Positions 63,520 to 64,000 of a stretch of 64,000 nt of DNA are shown here, piece by piece. The DNA comes from Streptomyces fodineus (GTDB taxonomy: Bacteria; Actinomycetota; Actinomycetes; Streptomycetales; Streptomycetaceae): positions 2,046,001-2,110,000 of the forward strand of contig NZ_CP017248.1 of NCBI RefSeq assembly GCF_001735805.1. Reading direction: 5' to 3'. The translations under genes and the position numbers were made by a program. The notes under the pieces were generated by a model, which did no database searches, had not been told where the DNA came from, and saw nothing but the letters and a program-made list of their open reading frames with translations. Positions within the stretch are counted from its first letter, which is position 1. Each line of letters starts with the position of its first letter.

Positions 63520-63537
63520 TGTGAACAAAGTCAATGG
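63520..63537. promoter_or_regulatory. Third copy of the conserved 18-bp motif
   Basis: TGTGAACAAAGTCAATGG is the reverse complement form of CCRTTGACTNWGTTYACR. It lies in the 177-bp gap between the kinase gene and the HTH gene. No -10 suits a minus-strand promoter here, so it is more likely a regulator site than a simple -35. Confidence 0.45.
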
Positions 63538-63640
63538 TCGTGTACGCTGACCGATGCAGTTCGGAGGAAGGGTGGCTTGATCACACACCCATGACCGAGG
63601 GGAAAGTCCTCCCTCCACCAGAAATGCCCTGGGAGTGTAG

Positions 63641-64000
63641 ATGTCCACGTCGCGCGCCGTACCGGTGACCTTGGCCGAAATCGCCCGCCTTGCGGGTGTG
63701 GGACGAGCCGCGGTGAGCAACTGGCGGCGGCGGCATCCGTCCTTCCCCGAGCGGATCGCCGGCACCGACACCAACCCTCAGTTCTCCTTGACCGACATCG
63801 AGGACTGGCTGCGCGACAACAAGAAGTTGAAGAAGTCCGCCGAGAGGGAATGGCTCTGGCCCGCTTTCGAGGCGCTCGGCGGGCGTGACGAGACCGGGGC
63901 CGCAATCGCCGAGGTAGGACGGCTCCTCGCCGGGCGGGCGAGCGACGAAGGCGAAGAGATCCGTGCCGAGACACGGGAGCTGATCGAACGGGCCGTGGAT
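63641..64000 (+). CDS. HTH-bearing protein, probably N-6 DNA methylase N-terminus (cut by window edge)
   Basis: The frame stays open for 120 codons to the last base, so only the N-terminus is present. The ATG has GGGAG 5 nt upstream. Residues 8-65 form a MerR/AlpA-like helix-turn-helix (LAEIARLAGVGRAAVSNWRR, then FSLTDIEDWLRDNKKLKK), and a helical region follows. From memory, streptomycete N-6 DNA methylases of type I-like systems often begin in this way, but no methylase motif is inside the window. It follows the kinase gene on the same strand. Confidence 0.6.
   Translation, partial: MSTSRAVPVTLAEIARLAGVGRAAVSNWRRRHPSFPERIAGTDTNPQFSLTDIEDWLRDNKKLKKSAEREWLWPAFEALGGRDETGAAIAEVGRLLAGRASDEGEEIRAETRELIERAVD

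Noticed and set aside
62450..64000. A BREX type 2 (Pgl) system
   Set aside because: The kinase is only 337 aa, not a PglW of over 1000 aa, and no PglZ or PglY-like gene is seen.
1..64000. CRISPR arrays, tRNA or rRNA genes
   Set aside because: No regularly spaced direct repeats and no convincing tRNA arms or rRNA sequence were noticed by eye.

Overview
The window reads as high-GC actinomycete DNA, almost certainly Streptomyces or a close relative. GC is around 70 percent, GTG and TTG starts are common, and 4-nt ATGA/GTGA gene overlaps are frequent. Several gene sets are typical of streptomycetes: helix-turn-helix/DUF5753 regulators with DUF397, DUF6879 or orphan ATP-binding partners, a Tad-type pilus locus with a LysM-BTAD regulator, and PknB-like kinases. 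All family names here come from reading motifs; no database search was run.

Left part (1-20.8 kb). A left-truncated PH-domain-like gene is followed by a membrane Ser/Thr kinase, a frameshifted transposon-associated gene, and a divergent TetR / epoxide-hydrolase-like pair with a clear palindromic operator. A complete minus-strand Tad/Flp pilus locus (6.2-16.8 kb) follows: BTAD-LysM regulator, TadG/TadE-like pseudopilins, Flp-like pilin, TadC, TadB, TadA ATPase, TadZ/CpaE, SAF-domain CpaB-like protein, a secreted protein and a lipoprotein. Next come an integrase remnant, an ATP-binding regulator coupled to a tiny membrane ORF, a HTH/DUF6879 pair and a three-gene operon of small proteins.

Middle part (21-30.5 kb). 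A four-gene minus-strand run (GriI/AroA'-like aldolase, EamA exporter, SDR oxidoreductase, then a TIR-NACHT-SUMF1 protein) mixes metabolism with an apparent NLR-like immune protein. It is followed by a PPOX flavoprotein, a SLATT/DUF4231 two-TM protein, a divergent TIR protein and an IS630 remnant.

Right part (30.5-64 kb). This looks like a dense defence island. Unit one is a 1564-aa DUF1998 helicase preceded by a roughly 1000-aa partner that appears split by a frameshift, divergent from a sigma70-family protein carrying a transposase-like C-terminal barrel. Unit two is a RelE-UvrD fusion divergent from a frameshifted gene. Unit three is a DUF262/DUF1524 GmrSD-like protein with an alkyltransferase-like domain. 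Unit four is an operon of an HTH-bearing ParA and a small partner with twin palindromic operators, followed by a phosphoribosyltransferase remnant. A HTH/DUF397/ATP-binding triad follows. Unit five is a three-gene operon: DEAD helicase-DUF1998-endonuclease (1759 aa), SNF2 helicase (983 aa) and Eco57I-like adenine methylase (1386 aa). It resembles class 1 DISARM in compact form. A divergent soluble kinase and the start of an HTH-containing protein close the window.

Two regulatory patterns link the right part. An 18-bp motif CCRTTGACTNWGTTYACR occurs at three intergenic sites (42477, 62325, 63520), and GTGAAC-type half-sites recur in the ParA and sigma/helicase control regions. Together they suggest a possible shared regulation of the island.
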